From the NCBI GenBank assembly GCA_947588775.1, contig CANPZQ010000011.1:1-25405 (forward strand): a DNA stretch of 25,405 nucleotides, read 5' to 3'. Positions 1 to 6,731 of this stretch are shown here, piece after piece. How positions within the stretch are numbered: the stretch's first letter is position 1; every line of letters begins with the position of its first letter. The translations under genes and the position numbers were made by a program. Source of the stretch: an uncultured Clostridia bacterium (lineage in GTDB: Bacteria; Bacillota; Clostridia; Oscillospirales; Ruminococcaceae). The notes under the pieces are model-generated. The model made no database searches, was not told the origin of the DNA, and was given only the letters and a program-made list of their open reading frames with translations.

Positions 1-135
1 ATTTCGCACTATCCCCCCGCTTTCTCCGCCGCTCCTCCCATCAAAAATCCGCCCCATTCCCCCCAATTATACCACACTCCCCGCCCCATTGCAAACCCCT
101 TTCAAAAAAATCCTCCGAAAATTCCCCGCCGCCCC
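1..135. other. C-rich gene-free leader stretch
   Basis: No open frame with a credible start or ribosome binding site is visible here on either strand. The plus strand is unusually rich in C-runs. I see no hairpin, terminator or repeat that I can support. It is the upstream flank of polA and may hold the end of a gene outside the window. Confidence 0.4.
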
Positions 136-164
136 TTTAAAAACCCCGAAAAATGTGCTATACT
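136..164 (+). promoter_or_regulatory. Putative SigA-type promoter of polA
   Basis: TTTAAA (136-141) serves as the -35 box and TATACT (159-164) as the -10 box, with a 17-base spacer. TGC directly before the -10 gives an extended TGn-TATACT form, which can offset the weak -35. The expected transcription start near 171 lies about 25 bases before the polA start codon, so the leader is very short. This is sequence inference only. Confidence 0.6.
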
Positions 165-195
165 GTAATCAACAAACTGAAAGAGGTGCTTTATT

Positions 196-2727
196 TTGCG
201 TATTCTTGTCATCGACGGCAACTCCATCTTAAACCGCGCCTATTACGGCATAAAGCTTTTAACGTCGTCAAAGGGCTTCCCCACGAATGCCATAACCGGC
301 TTTCTGAATATCTGTCTGCGGGAGGCCGACCGCCTGAAGCCGGACGGCGTAGCCGTTGCGTTCGACCGCCGCGAGCCGACCTTCCGGCATAAAGCCTACG
401 ACTACTACAAGGCTACCCGCAAGCCGATGCCCGACGACCTCGCGAAGCAGCTTCCGAAGATGAAGGAAATCCTCGCCGCGCTCGGCATAAACATCATCGA
501 ATGCCCCGGTTTTGAGGCGGACGACATTCTCGGCTCCGTCGCAAAGCTCTTTTCGGAGGGCGACGACGAGGTATATCTTCTCTCCGGCGACCGCGATATT
601 TTACAGCTCGTCGGCGGGAACGTCCGCGTGCTTCTCGCGACAAACCGAGAAACCGTTACCTACGACCGCGACCGCTTTTTTGAGGAATACGGCGTGGAGC
701 CGATTAACCTGATTGATATTAAAGCTCTTCAAGGGGATAACTCCGACAACATTCCCGGCGTTCCGGGCGTCGGACCCGTTACCGCGAAGGGTTTAATCGC
801 GCAGTTCGGCACCGTCGAGAACCTCTATGAGCACCTCGACGAGGCAAATCTCAAGGGCCGCGCCCGCGACAGGCTTTTGGAGGGCCATTCCTCCGCGCTT
901 GAGAGCAAGTGGCTCGCTACTATAGTTTCAAACGCCCCGATTCCCGCCGAACGCCACGAATACCTCCCCGGGGAGCCGGACGAACGCCGCGCGGCGCAGC
1001 TCCTCAGCGAGCTCGATATGTTCAGAATGATGGACCGCCTCGGCATTGCCGCGCCGACGGCCCCGCCGGAGCCCGAGCTTTCCCCCGCCGCCGATTCGTC
1101 AGTCGTTTCCCGCCCCCTCGACGGCGAAGCACTTAAATCCCTCGACGGCGCGAAAAGCGCGTTTATCTACGACGGCGCGCGCCTCGACGTTATCTCCGAA
1201 AACAAAATCTATTTCTCCGACAACCCAGCCCTTATTCTTGAATATTTCTCCCTCGACGGCGAAAAATCCGCCTTTTCGGCAAAACAGGCGTATAAGCTCT
1301 GCTGTTCAAATAACAGGGAGCTTCGCGGCCTCGGTTTTATCTGCGACCTCGCGGGTTATCTTCTTAACTCCCAGGCGACCGACTACACCGTCGCGAACCT
1401 CTGCGCCTCAAACGACGTCCCCTACAGCCGCGACCCCGAACGCGCCGACATAATCTCGCTCCCCGCCCTTGCAAAAGCGTTGCGCGAAAAGGTAGAAACC
1501 GGCGGAATGTCCTCGCTTCTTTACGACATTGAGCAGCCCCTCTGCGAGGTTCTCGCTTCGATGGAGGTTTTGGGCGTTCGCGCCGATTCCGACGGAATAC
1601 GCTCCTTCGGCGACGGCTTAAAGGAGGACATTCATGCCCTCGAACAGCGGATTTACTATTCCGCCGGGCGCGAATTCAACATAAATTCTTCCAAACAGCT
1701 CGGCGAGGTGCTTTTCGGCGAGCTCGGGCTTCCGAGCGGGAAAAAGAACCACCGCGGCCTCTCGACAAGCGCGGACGTCCTCGAACGCCTCGTCCCGATT
1801 CACCCTATCGCCCAGGACGTTTTAGACTACCGCACCCTTACAAAGCTCCTTTCCACCTATGTCGACGGCCTTTTGGAGGAGGTTTCGCCCGACGGCAGGG
1901 TCCATTCCGAATTCCGCCAGACCGAAACCCGCACCGGCCGTATTTCCTCCTCCAACCCGAATATGCAGAATATTCCCGTCCGAAAGGAGCTCGGCCGTAA
2001 TATGCGGAAATTTTTCATCGCCGCCGACGGCAAAGTCTTGCTCGACGCGGACTACAGCCAGATTGAGCTCAGGGTTTTGGCGTCGATGAGCGGCGACGAG
2101 GCGATGTGCTCGGCGTTTTTGTCGGGAACGGATATTCACACCCGCACCGCCTCTCAGGTATTCGGCGTTCCGGAAGAATTCGTCGATTCCGACATGCGCC
2201 GCGCGGCAAAGGCCGTAAACTTCGGAATTATCTACGGAATAGGCGCGTTCAGCCTTTCAAAGGACATCAACTGCTCCGTCGCCGACGCGGACAGATATAT
2301 CAAAAACTACCTCGGCACCTATCCCGGCATCGACAGGTTTATGAAGGAAACCGTCGCGAAGGCCGAGGAGGACGGCTATGTAACGACACTGTTCGGGAGG
2401 CGGAGATATTTGCCGGAGCTCTCTTCGTCAAACCGCAATCTCCAGAATTTCGGCAAGCGGGCCGCGATGAACGCGCCGATTCAGGGGACCGCCGCCGACA
2501 TCATCAAAATAGCGATGATAAAGGTTTACCGCCGCCTAAAGGAGGAAAAGCTCGACGCGAGGCTTATTTTACAGGTTCATGACGAACTGATTGTAGAGGC
2601 TTCGGAGGAATGCCGCGACGCCGCCGCGAAAATCCTCGAGGAGGAGATGAAAAACGCGGTTGAGCTTAAGGTTCCGCTTATTGCCGACGTAAACGCCGGA
2701 AAAAGCTGGTATGACGCAAAAGGGTGA
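196..2727 (+). CDS. polA: DNA polymerase I
   Basis: 843-residue family A polymerase, which fills gaps and removes RNA primers in replication and repair. The N-terminal ~290 residues form the 5' nuclease (flap endonuclease) domain, opening with VIDGNS and containing the acidic FEADDI stretch and the GDNSDNIPGVPGVG helix-hairpin-helix. The middle (~290-460) occupies the place of the 3'-5' exonuclease, but the DxE motif is not visible, so proofreading is probably lost, as in Bacillus-type PolA. The polymerase domain (~470-843) keeps motif A (DYSQIELR, D619), motif B (RRAAKAVNFGIIYG, K672) and motif C (VHDE, D796). The start is TTG at 196, chosen because AGAGGTG lies 7 bases upstream and MRILVIDGNS is the family's usual N-terminus. 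It is followed by a bidirectional terminator and looks monocistronic. Confidence 0.97.
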   Translation: MRILVIDGNSILNRAYYGIKLLTSSKGFPTNAITGFLNICLREADRLKPDGVAVAFDRREPTFRHKAYDYYKATRKPMPDDLAKQLPKMKEILAALGINIIECPGFEADDILGSVAKLFSEGDDEVYLLSGDRDILQLVGGNVRVLLATNRETVTYDRDRFFEEYGVEPINLIDIKALQGDNSDNIPGVPGVGPVTAKGLIAQFGTVENLYEHLDEANLKGRARDRLLEGHSSALESKWLATIVSNAPIPAERHEYLPGEPDERRAAQLLSELDMFRMMDRLGIAAPTAPPEPELSPAADSSVVSRPLDGEALKSLDGAKSAFIYDGARLDVISENKIYFSDNPALILEYFSLDGEKSAFSAKQAYKLCCSNNRELRGLGFICDLAGYLLNSQATDYTVANLCASNDVPYSRDPERADIISLPALAKALREKVETGGMSSLLYDIEQPLCEVLASMEVLGVRADSDGIRSFGDGLKEDIHALEQRIYYSAGREFNINSSKQLGEVLFGELGLPSGKKNHRGLSTSADVLERLVPIHPIAQDVLDYRTLTKLLSTYVDGLLEEVSPDGRVHSEFRQTETRTGRISSSNPNMQNIPVRKELGRNMRKFFIAADGKVLLDADYSQIELRVLASMSGDEAMCSAFLSGTDIHTRTASQVFGVPEEFVDSDMRRAAKAVNFGIIYGIGAFSLSKDINCSVADADRYIKNYLGTYPGIDRFMKETVAKAEEDGYVTTLFGRRRYLPELSSSNRNLQNFGKRAAMNAPIQGTAADIIKIAMIKVYRRLKEEKLDARLILQVHDELIVEASEECRDAAAKILEEEMKNAVELKVPLIADVNAGKSWYDAKG

Positions 2728-2735
2728 TTAAATCG

Positions 2736-2775
2736 AAAAAAAGGAGAGGCTTTTTCGGCCTCTCCCTTTTTATTT
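2736..2775. terminator. Bidirectional intrinsic terminator between convergent genes
   Basis: An 8-bp perfect stem GGAGAGGC (2743-2750) / GCCTCTCC (2758-2765) has a 7-base loop. A T-tract follows on the plus strand (2767-2775), and an A-run before it (2736-2742) gives the U-tract for minus-strand transcripts. It sits between the polA stop (2727) and the stop of the convergent DUF378 gene (2774), so it can end both transcripts. Confidence 0.85.
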
Positions 2776-2983
2776 ACTCCTCCGTCAGCTGCGAGTTTCT
2801 GAAGTAAAGAGATACGCACCATATCGCGCAGAGCGACACGAGCGTATATATAACCCTTGAAATCAGCCCCGCGGAGCCGCCGAACAGATAGGCGACAAGG
2901 TCGAACTTAAAGATTCCGACAAGGCCCCAGTTCACGCCGCCCACAATAAGGAGAAACAGCGCGATTCTATCCAGAATTTTCAT
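2774..2983 (-). CDS. DUF378-type small membrane protein (YuzA-like)
   Basis: A 69-residue protein starting MKILDRIALFLLIVGG. The sequence shows two hydrophobic helices, about residues 5-24 and 36-60, separated by the conserved-looking NWGLVGIFKFDLVAYLFG stretch, with a polar C-terminus. This pattern matches the DUF378 family, two-helix inner-membrane proteins of unknown function common in Firmicutes. An ATG 21 bases upstream (3002-3004) would add seven residues. I prefer the internal ATG at 2983 because the family begins at MK(I/L)LD and AAAGGA lies upstream, although its spacing of about 12 bases is long. It is convergent with polA and divergent from the phosphorylase gene. No biochemical role can be assigned. 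Confidence 0.85.
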   Translation of the reverse strand: MKILDRIALFLLIVGGVNWGLVGIFKFDLVAYLFGGSAGLISRVIYTLVSLCAIWCVSLYFRNSQLTEE

Positions 2984-3062
2984 GCTTTTTGACCGTCCTT
3001 TCATCAGGTTCCCGTCCGAAAGCCCGGCGGCTCCGGCGGGTCAGCTAAAATCTGTTTTTTGC

Positions 3063-3077
3063 CCGATTTTAAATCGG
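3063..3077. promoter_or_regulatory. 15-bp palindrome, possible operator
   Basis: CCGATTTTAAATCGG is a perfect odd palindrome with 7-base arms around one central base. It lies between the divergent DUF378 and cellobiose phosphorylase genes, about 65 bases upstream of the phosphorylase -35 box. A transcription-factor site is a reasonable guess, but no second copy was found in the window and no regulator is adjacent. Confidence 0.35.
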
Positions 3078-3141
3078 TCGACTATAGTTTTGCCGCCCTG
3101 CCGCCGCTTTATTCACCTTCGGAAAATTTGAAAAATTTTTA

Positions 3142-3170
3142 TTTACAATAGGTCAAGGATGTAGTATAAT
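3142..3170 (+). promoter_or_regulatory. SigA-type promoter of the cellobiose phosphorylase gene
   Basis: TTTACA (3142-3147) and a perfect TATAAT (3165-3170) are separated by 17 bases. An AT-rich stretch just upstream (3124-3141) could act as an UP element. The start of transcription is expected near 3177. AGGAGG (3201-3206) follows, 7 bases before the ATG at 3214. Confidence 0.85.
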
Positions 3171-3213
3171 ATATCCGGAAAAGCCTATTTTATTTTTTTT
3201 AGGAGGATTTACC

Positions 3214-5655
3214 ATGAAATTCGGCCGCTTTGACGACAAAAATAAGGAATACGTCATCGAAACCCCAAAAACCCCATACCCGTGGATAAATTACCTCGGC
3301 TCCGACGGCTTCTTCGGGCTTATTTCAAATACCGCGGGCGGATACTGCTTCTACCGCGACGCAAGGCTTCGCAGAATCACCCGCTACCGCTATAACAGCG
3401 TTCCCGTCGACACGGGCGGACGCTGCTTCTACATAAACGACGGCGGCTCGGTATGGTGTCCGGGGTGGGCTCCCGTTAAAAACGAGCTTGAGAGCTACTC
3501 CTGCCGCCACGGAATGGGCTATACCGTGATTTCGGGCGAAAGAGGCGGCCTCTCGGCGAAAATATCCTTCTTCGTCCCCGTCGGCGGCGACTGCGAAATC
3601 CACAGGGTAAGCCTAAAAAACAACACCGGCGAGCGCAAGGCGTTTTCGCTTTTCAGCTTCATCGAGTGGTGCCTCTGGGACGCAAACGACGACTCCTCGA
3701 ACTTCCAGCGCAACTTCAACACCGGCGAGGTCGAAATCGAGGGCTCGACGATTTACCACAAAACCGAATACCGCGAGCGGCGCAACCACTACGCCTTCTA
3801 CCACTGCTCCGACGAAATTTCCGGCTTCGATACCGACCGTGAGGCGTTTTTGGGGCTCTATAGCGGCTTCGACCGCCCCGACGCGGTCTTTGAGGACAAG
3901 TCCCGCTGCTCCGTCGCCCACGGCTGGTCGCCGATAGCCTCCCACCGCCTCGAAATCTCCCTTAACCCCGGCGAGGAGCGGGATATTGTTTTCCTTCTCG
4001 GCTACGTCGAAAACCCGGTCGACGAAAAATTCAACCCCGACGGCACTATCCGCAAGGAGCGCGCCCACGCGCTTATTGAACGTTTCGGCACCCCCGAAAA
4101 GGCCGACGCGGCGTTCGTCGAATTGAAAGAATACTGGGAAAAGCTGCTTTCACGCTTTACCGTCGAAACGCCGGACGAAAAGGTCGACAGAATGGTAAAT
4201 ATCTGGAACCAGTACCAGTGCATGGTGACGTTCAACATGTCCCGCTCGGCCTCATATTTTGAGAGCGGAATAGGACGGGGAATGGGCTTCAGGGATTCAA
4301 ATCAGGACCTTTTGGGCTTTATGCATCAGATTCCCGACCGCGCCCGCGAGAGGCTTATCGACCTCGCCTCAACGCAGATGCCGGACGGCACCTGCTATCA
4401 CCAGTATCAGCCGCTCACTAAAAAGGGCAACGGCGAAATCGGCGGAAACTTCTCCGACGACCCGCTCTGGATGATTCTCGCCGTCGCGAAATATATCAAA
4501 GAAACCGGCGACTACACAATCCTGCACGAGAACGTCCCCTACGACAACGACCCCGCGCTTGCAAAATCTATGACCCACCACCTCTATATGAGCTTCAGGC
4601 GCGTCGCGGAGAACTTGGGCCCCCACGGCCTTCCGCTCATTCAGCGCGCCGACTGGAACGACTGCCTCAACCTCAACTGCTTCTCGACCGAATCGGGCGA
4701 AAGCTTCCAGACTACAACATCTAAAGACGGCAAGGTCGCCGAAAGCGTTATGGTCGCCGCGATGTTTTGCTATATCGTCCCCGAATTTATCGCAATCTGC
4801 GAGCACGAGGGAATGGATTCGGAAGCCGCTGAGGCAAGGGCCGCCGTCAAAAAAATGGAAGAAGCCGTCATGCGCGACGGCTACGACGGCGAGTGGTTCT
4901 TAAGAGCCTATGACGACTTCGGGAGGAAAATCGGCTCCGCGGAATGCGAAGAGGGAAAGATTTTCATCGAGCCGCAGGGCTTTGCGGTGCTTGCGGGAAT
5001 CGGGAAGAAGCAGGGCGCGGATCTGAGGGCTTTAGAGAGCGTCCGAAAATACCTGAACAGCGAGCGCGGGCTCGCGCTGCACTGGCCGGCGTATACCCGC
5101 TACTATGTCGAATACGGCGAAATTTCCTCCTATCCGCAGGGCTTCAAGGAAAACGCGGGAATTTTCTGCCACAACAACGCGTGGATAATCTGCGCCGAAG
5201 CCCACGTCGGCCACAGCGACAGGGCGTTTGAATACTGGTCGAAAATCGCGCCGTCCTACTGCGAGGAAATCTCCGAAATCCACCGCACCGAACCTTACGT
5301 CTACGCGCAGATGGTCGCCGGCAAGGAAGCCCCGCCGGAACGCTTCGGAGAGGCAAAAAACAGCTGGCTCACCGGCACCGCCGCATGGAATTTCGTCGCG
5401 ATTTCGCAGTTTATCCTCGGAATCGTCCCCGACTGGAACGGCCTGAGGCTCGACCCGTCGATTCCGTCGGAGTGGGACGGCTTCAGGGCCTCAAGGCTCT
5501 ACCGCGGCGCGAGGTACAATATATCCGTCAAAAACCCCGAACACATCTCAAAGGGCGTTAAGTCGATTGTCTGCGACGGCGTCCGGGTTTCGGGAAGCGT
5601 TCTCCCGACTTTCCCCGAAGGCAGCGAACACGAAGTCGAGGTTATACTCGGCTGA
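3214..5655 (+). CDS. Cellobiose phosphorylase (glycoside hydrolase family 94)
   Basis: An 813-residue cytoplasmic protein without a signal peptide; characterised clostridial and ruminococcal cellobiose phosphorylases are about the same length. The family converts cellobiose plus phosphate into alpha-glucose-1-phosphate and glucose, saving one ATP over hydrolysis. The N-terminal ~270 residues form a beta-sandwich region with family-typical strings such as TPYPWINYLG, GGYCFYRDARLRRITRYRY and EYRERRNHYAF. A helical linker leads into the (alpha/alpha)6 barrel. The ADWNDCLN motif (D480-D483) carries the general-acid Asp, probably D483. A C-terminal beta-sheet domain ends the protein. The close match to EYRERRNHYAF-type sequences favours cellobiose over chitobiose or cellodextrin phosphorylase, but substrate length is not provable from sequence. 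The gene has its own promoter, a strong ribosome binding site and no sugar transporter beside it. Confidence 0.93.
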   Translation: MKFGRFDDKNKEYVIETPKTPYPWINYLGSDGFFGLISNTAGGYCFYRDARLRRITRYRYNSVPVDTGGRCFYINDGGSVWCPGWAPVKNELESYSCRHGMGYTVISGERGGLSAKISFFVPVGGDCEIHRVSLKNNTGERKAFSLFSFIEWCLWDANDDSSNFQRNFNTGEVEIEGSTIYHKTEYRERRNHYAFYHCSDEISGFDTDREAFLGLYSGFDRPDAVFEDKSRCSVAHGWSPIASHRLEISLNPGEERDIVFLLGYVENPVDEKFNPDGTIRKERAHALIERFGTPEKADAAFVELKEYWEKLLSRFTVETPDEKVDRMVNIWNQYQCMVTFNMSRSASYFESGIGRGMGFRDSNQDLLGFMHQIPDRARERLIDLASTQMPDGTCYHQYQPLTKKGNGEIGGNFSDDPLWMILAVAKYIKETGDYTILHENVPYDNDPALAKSMTHHLYMSFRRVAENLGPHGLPLIQRADWNDCLNLNCFSTESGESFQTTTSKDGKVAESVMVAAMFCYIVPEFIAICEHEGMDSEAAEARAAVKKMEEAVMRDGYDGEWFLRAYDDFGRKIGSAECEEGKIFIEPQGFAVLAGIGKKQGADLRALESVRKYLNSERGLALHWPAYTRYYVEYGEISSYPQGFKENAGIFCHNNAWIICAEAHVGHSDRAFEYWSKIAPSYCEEISEIHRTEPYVYAQMVAGKEAPPERFGEAKNSWLTGTAAWNFVAISQFILGIVPDWNGLRLDPSIPSEWDGFRASRLYRGARYNISVKNPEHISKGVKSIVCDGVRVSGSVLPTFPEGSEHEVEVILG

Positions 5656-5850
5656 TTGATGAGGATATGTCAATGCCTCAGCACGCATAACGAAATAAAC
5701 CGAGGGTATAAGAATATTGTCGAAAATCGCGAGTTGTTGAAAACTCCCCTGAAATTTTGAAAAAGTCAACCGAAACAGAGGCTTTTGTCAACGCTTTCAA
5801 CCAAACTTTCAACAGGTTTTTGTGAAATACCCTCTGTAAAATCCAAAAAT
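5656..5850. other. Gene-free stretch with repeated TCAAC motifs
   Basis: There is no credible gene. The pentamer TCAAC occurs at 5766, 5788, 5797 and 5809, twice in a GTCAAC context and three times followed by C or A after TTTCAAC-like sequence. GTTGTTGAAAAC, in the opposite sense, lies near 5733. Spacing is irregular (22, 9 and 12 bases), so this is not a clean iteron array. It lies after the phosphorylase stop and before the shared terminator. Confidence 0.4.
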
Positions 5851-5888
5851 TACCGCCCGGAGAGCTTCCCCGGGCGGTATTATTATTT
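5845..5888. terminator. Bidirectional intrinsic terminator
   Basis: A 9-bp perfect stem ACCGCCCGG (5852-5860) / CCGGGCGGT (5870-5878) has a 9-base loop. On the minus strand it is followed by AATTTTT, a good U-tract for the 92-residue gene that ends at 5883. On the plus strand ATTATTATTT follows, weaker but usable for the phosphorylase transcript. Confidence 0.8.
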
Positions 5889-6161
5889 ATCAGTCTTAAA
5901 GCCAATCCAGTCATAGGCGAGGTCGAGTGCCTCGAAGAGGTTGGGCTTTTCGGCGGATTTTTTTATGCGCTCCATAGGCGGCACGCTCGGGTCGGTCAGC
6001 ATTCTGTAGACGCGAACCTTAGACGAAACGTTGATTCCGCCGACCTCGTTTTTGCCGCTCAGCTGCATAAGCACGACCTCGGGGTCGCCCATGCTCCCGT
6101 AATAGAGCTCGTTTTTGCATCTAACGAGCCGTTTTCCTTTGTATTCGATGTAATTAGCCAT
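5883..6161 (-). CDS. Hypothetical protein, 92 residues
   Basis: I do not recognise a named family with certainty. The product is a soluble 92-residue protein starting MANYIEYKGKRLVRCKNELYYG, with alternating hydrophobic residues suggesting a small beta-rich N-terminal half. A VPPMERIKK turn is followed by an amphipathic helix ending in WIGFKTDK. The coding case is good: GGAGGAAA lies 6 bases before the ATG at 6161, an intrinsic terminator follows directly, and the residue pattern resembles small conserved proteins of Clostridia. It is monocistronic, with the repeat island 6180-6731 upstream of its start. There are no membrane segments, and its two cysteines are not in a zinc motif. Confidence 0.75.
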   Translation of the reverse strand: MANYIEYKGKRLVRCKNELYYGSMGDPEVVLMQLSGKNEVGGINVSSKVRVYRMLTDPSVPPMERIKKSAEKPNLFEALDLAYDWIGFKTDK

Positions 6162-6210
6162 AGTAATTTCCTCCAGACTGTCCGCGCCAAGCGCAATTTT
6201 TCAAAACGTT

Positions 6211-6367
6211 CCAGAAAACTAAAAAGTTTTCGCTCAAGCCTTTTTCAAGAGGCTTGCAGGGTCAAGGGGCGGAGCCCCTTGTCGCGGCCCGCAGGCCGCG
6301 AAATCTCTCATGCGCCAACCAGCGCAGGAGGGGGAGCCAGAAAATCAGCCCGGCGGGCTGTTTTCTG
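6211..6367. repeat. Chain of six short hairpins
   Basis: Consecutive perfect inverted repeats are visible: AAAACT (6215-6220)/AGTTTT (6225-6230); CAAGCCT (6235-6241)/AGGCTTG (6250-6256); CAAGGGGC (6263-6270)/GCCCCTTG (6274-6281); TCGCGGCC (6282-6289)/GGCCGCGA (6294-6301); TGCGC (6311-6315)/GCGCA (6322-6326); and a 13-bp stem with one bulge, CAGAAAA-t-CAGCCC (6338-6351) / GGGCTG-TTTTCTG (6355-6367). They follow one another almost without gaps in a non-coding stretch upstream of the 92-residue gene. They may belong to a dispersed intergenic repeat or to a structured leader RNA. Confidence 0.7.
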
Positions 6368-6368
6368 C

Positions 6369-6479
6369 GGGGGAACCAACGCCAGCGACAAAACTTGCTT
6401 TTCGGACTTCGCGGTCATAAATGACCGACCGCTCGTCCTCAAAGAGTTTTGTTCCGCTGTCGTAGGCGTTGGTTCCCCC
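6369..6479. repeat. 111-nt nested palindrome
   Basis: The outer arms are 15 bp and perfect: GGGGGAACCAACGCC (6369-6383) / GGCGTTGGTTCCCCC (6465-6479). Inside lie ACAAAACT (6388-6395) / AGTTTTGT (6445-6452), then GGAC (6404-6407) / GTCC (6435-6438), and at the tip CGGTCAT (6412-6418) / ATGACCG (6421-6427) with a two-base loop. All four stems are coaxially nested, so the whole unit can fold as one long rod or cruciform. No protein-coding function is supported for either strand. Confidence 0.75.
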
Positions 6480-6488
6480 AACAAAGAA

Positions 6489-6598
6489 GGCACTGACACC
6501 CAAATGTGCCTCTAACACCATTTGGCGGGAGAACCATAAAGGTATCCTCCAGAAGCCCCAACAAAAAGGCCCCAATACCTCAACCCGGTTCTCCTCCC
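6489..6598. repeat. Further imperfect inverted repeats next to the nested palindrome
   Basis: CCAAATG (6500-6506) / CATTTGG (6519-6525) overlaps a competing GGCAC (6489-6493) / GTGCC (6506-6510) pairing. A larger hairpin is built from GGAGAACC (6528-6535) / GGTTCTCC (6587-6594) with inner AGGTAT (6540-6545) / ATACCT (6575-6580). Together with 6211-6479 this makes almost the whole of 6211-6598 self-complementary. Confidence 0.6.
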
Positions 6599-6624
6599 AA
6601 ACTCCCCGTTGCCCGCCCAAGAAA

Positions 6625-6705
6625 GGCGCGGGGACGGAGCGGTCGGAGCCGCGAAATGGGGGCGGGCGGGTGGGCGGGCGCAGGAACGAGCTCCGTCCCC
6701 GCGCC
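6625..6705 (+). repeat. Hairpin with G-quadruplex-type loop, copy E1
   Basis: A perfect 16-bp stem GGCGCGGGGACGGAGC (6625-6640) / GCTCCGTCCCCGCGCC (6690-6705) encloses 49 bases. The loop contains GCGAAAT followed by five G-runs separated by single bases (from about 6658 to 6679) and then GCGCAGG. The strand given is the G-rich one. It lies 27 bases beyond the stop codon of the DUF4340 gene and has no T-tract, so it is not a standard terminator. It is related to copies E2-E5 elsewhere in the window. Confidence 0.8.
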
Positions 6706-6731
6706 GGTCACACCCAAAACCCAAACCAAAT

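Noticed and set aside
153..392. 79-codon open frame overlapping the polA start
   Set aside because: It lies out of frame within the promoter and first part of polA, has no ribosome binding site, and its translation is a shadow of the polA sequence.
6625..6705. Reading copies E1-E5 as ordinary intrinsic terminators
   Set aside because: None is followed by a T-tract on either strand, the loops are ~50 bases long, and the loop sequence is conserved, none of which fits standard terminators.
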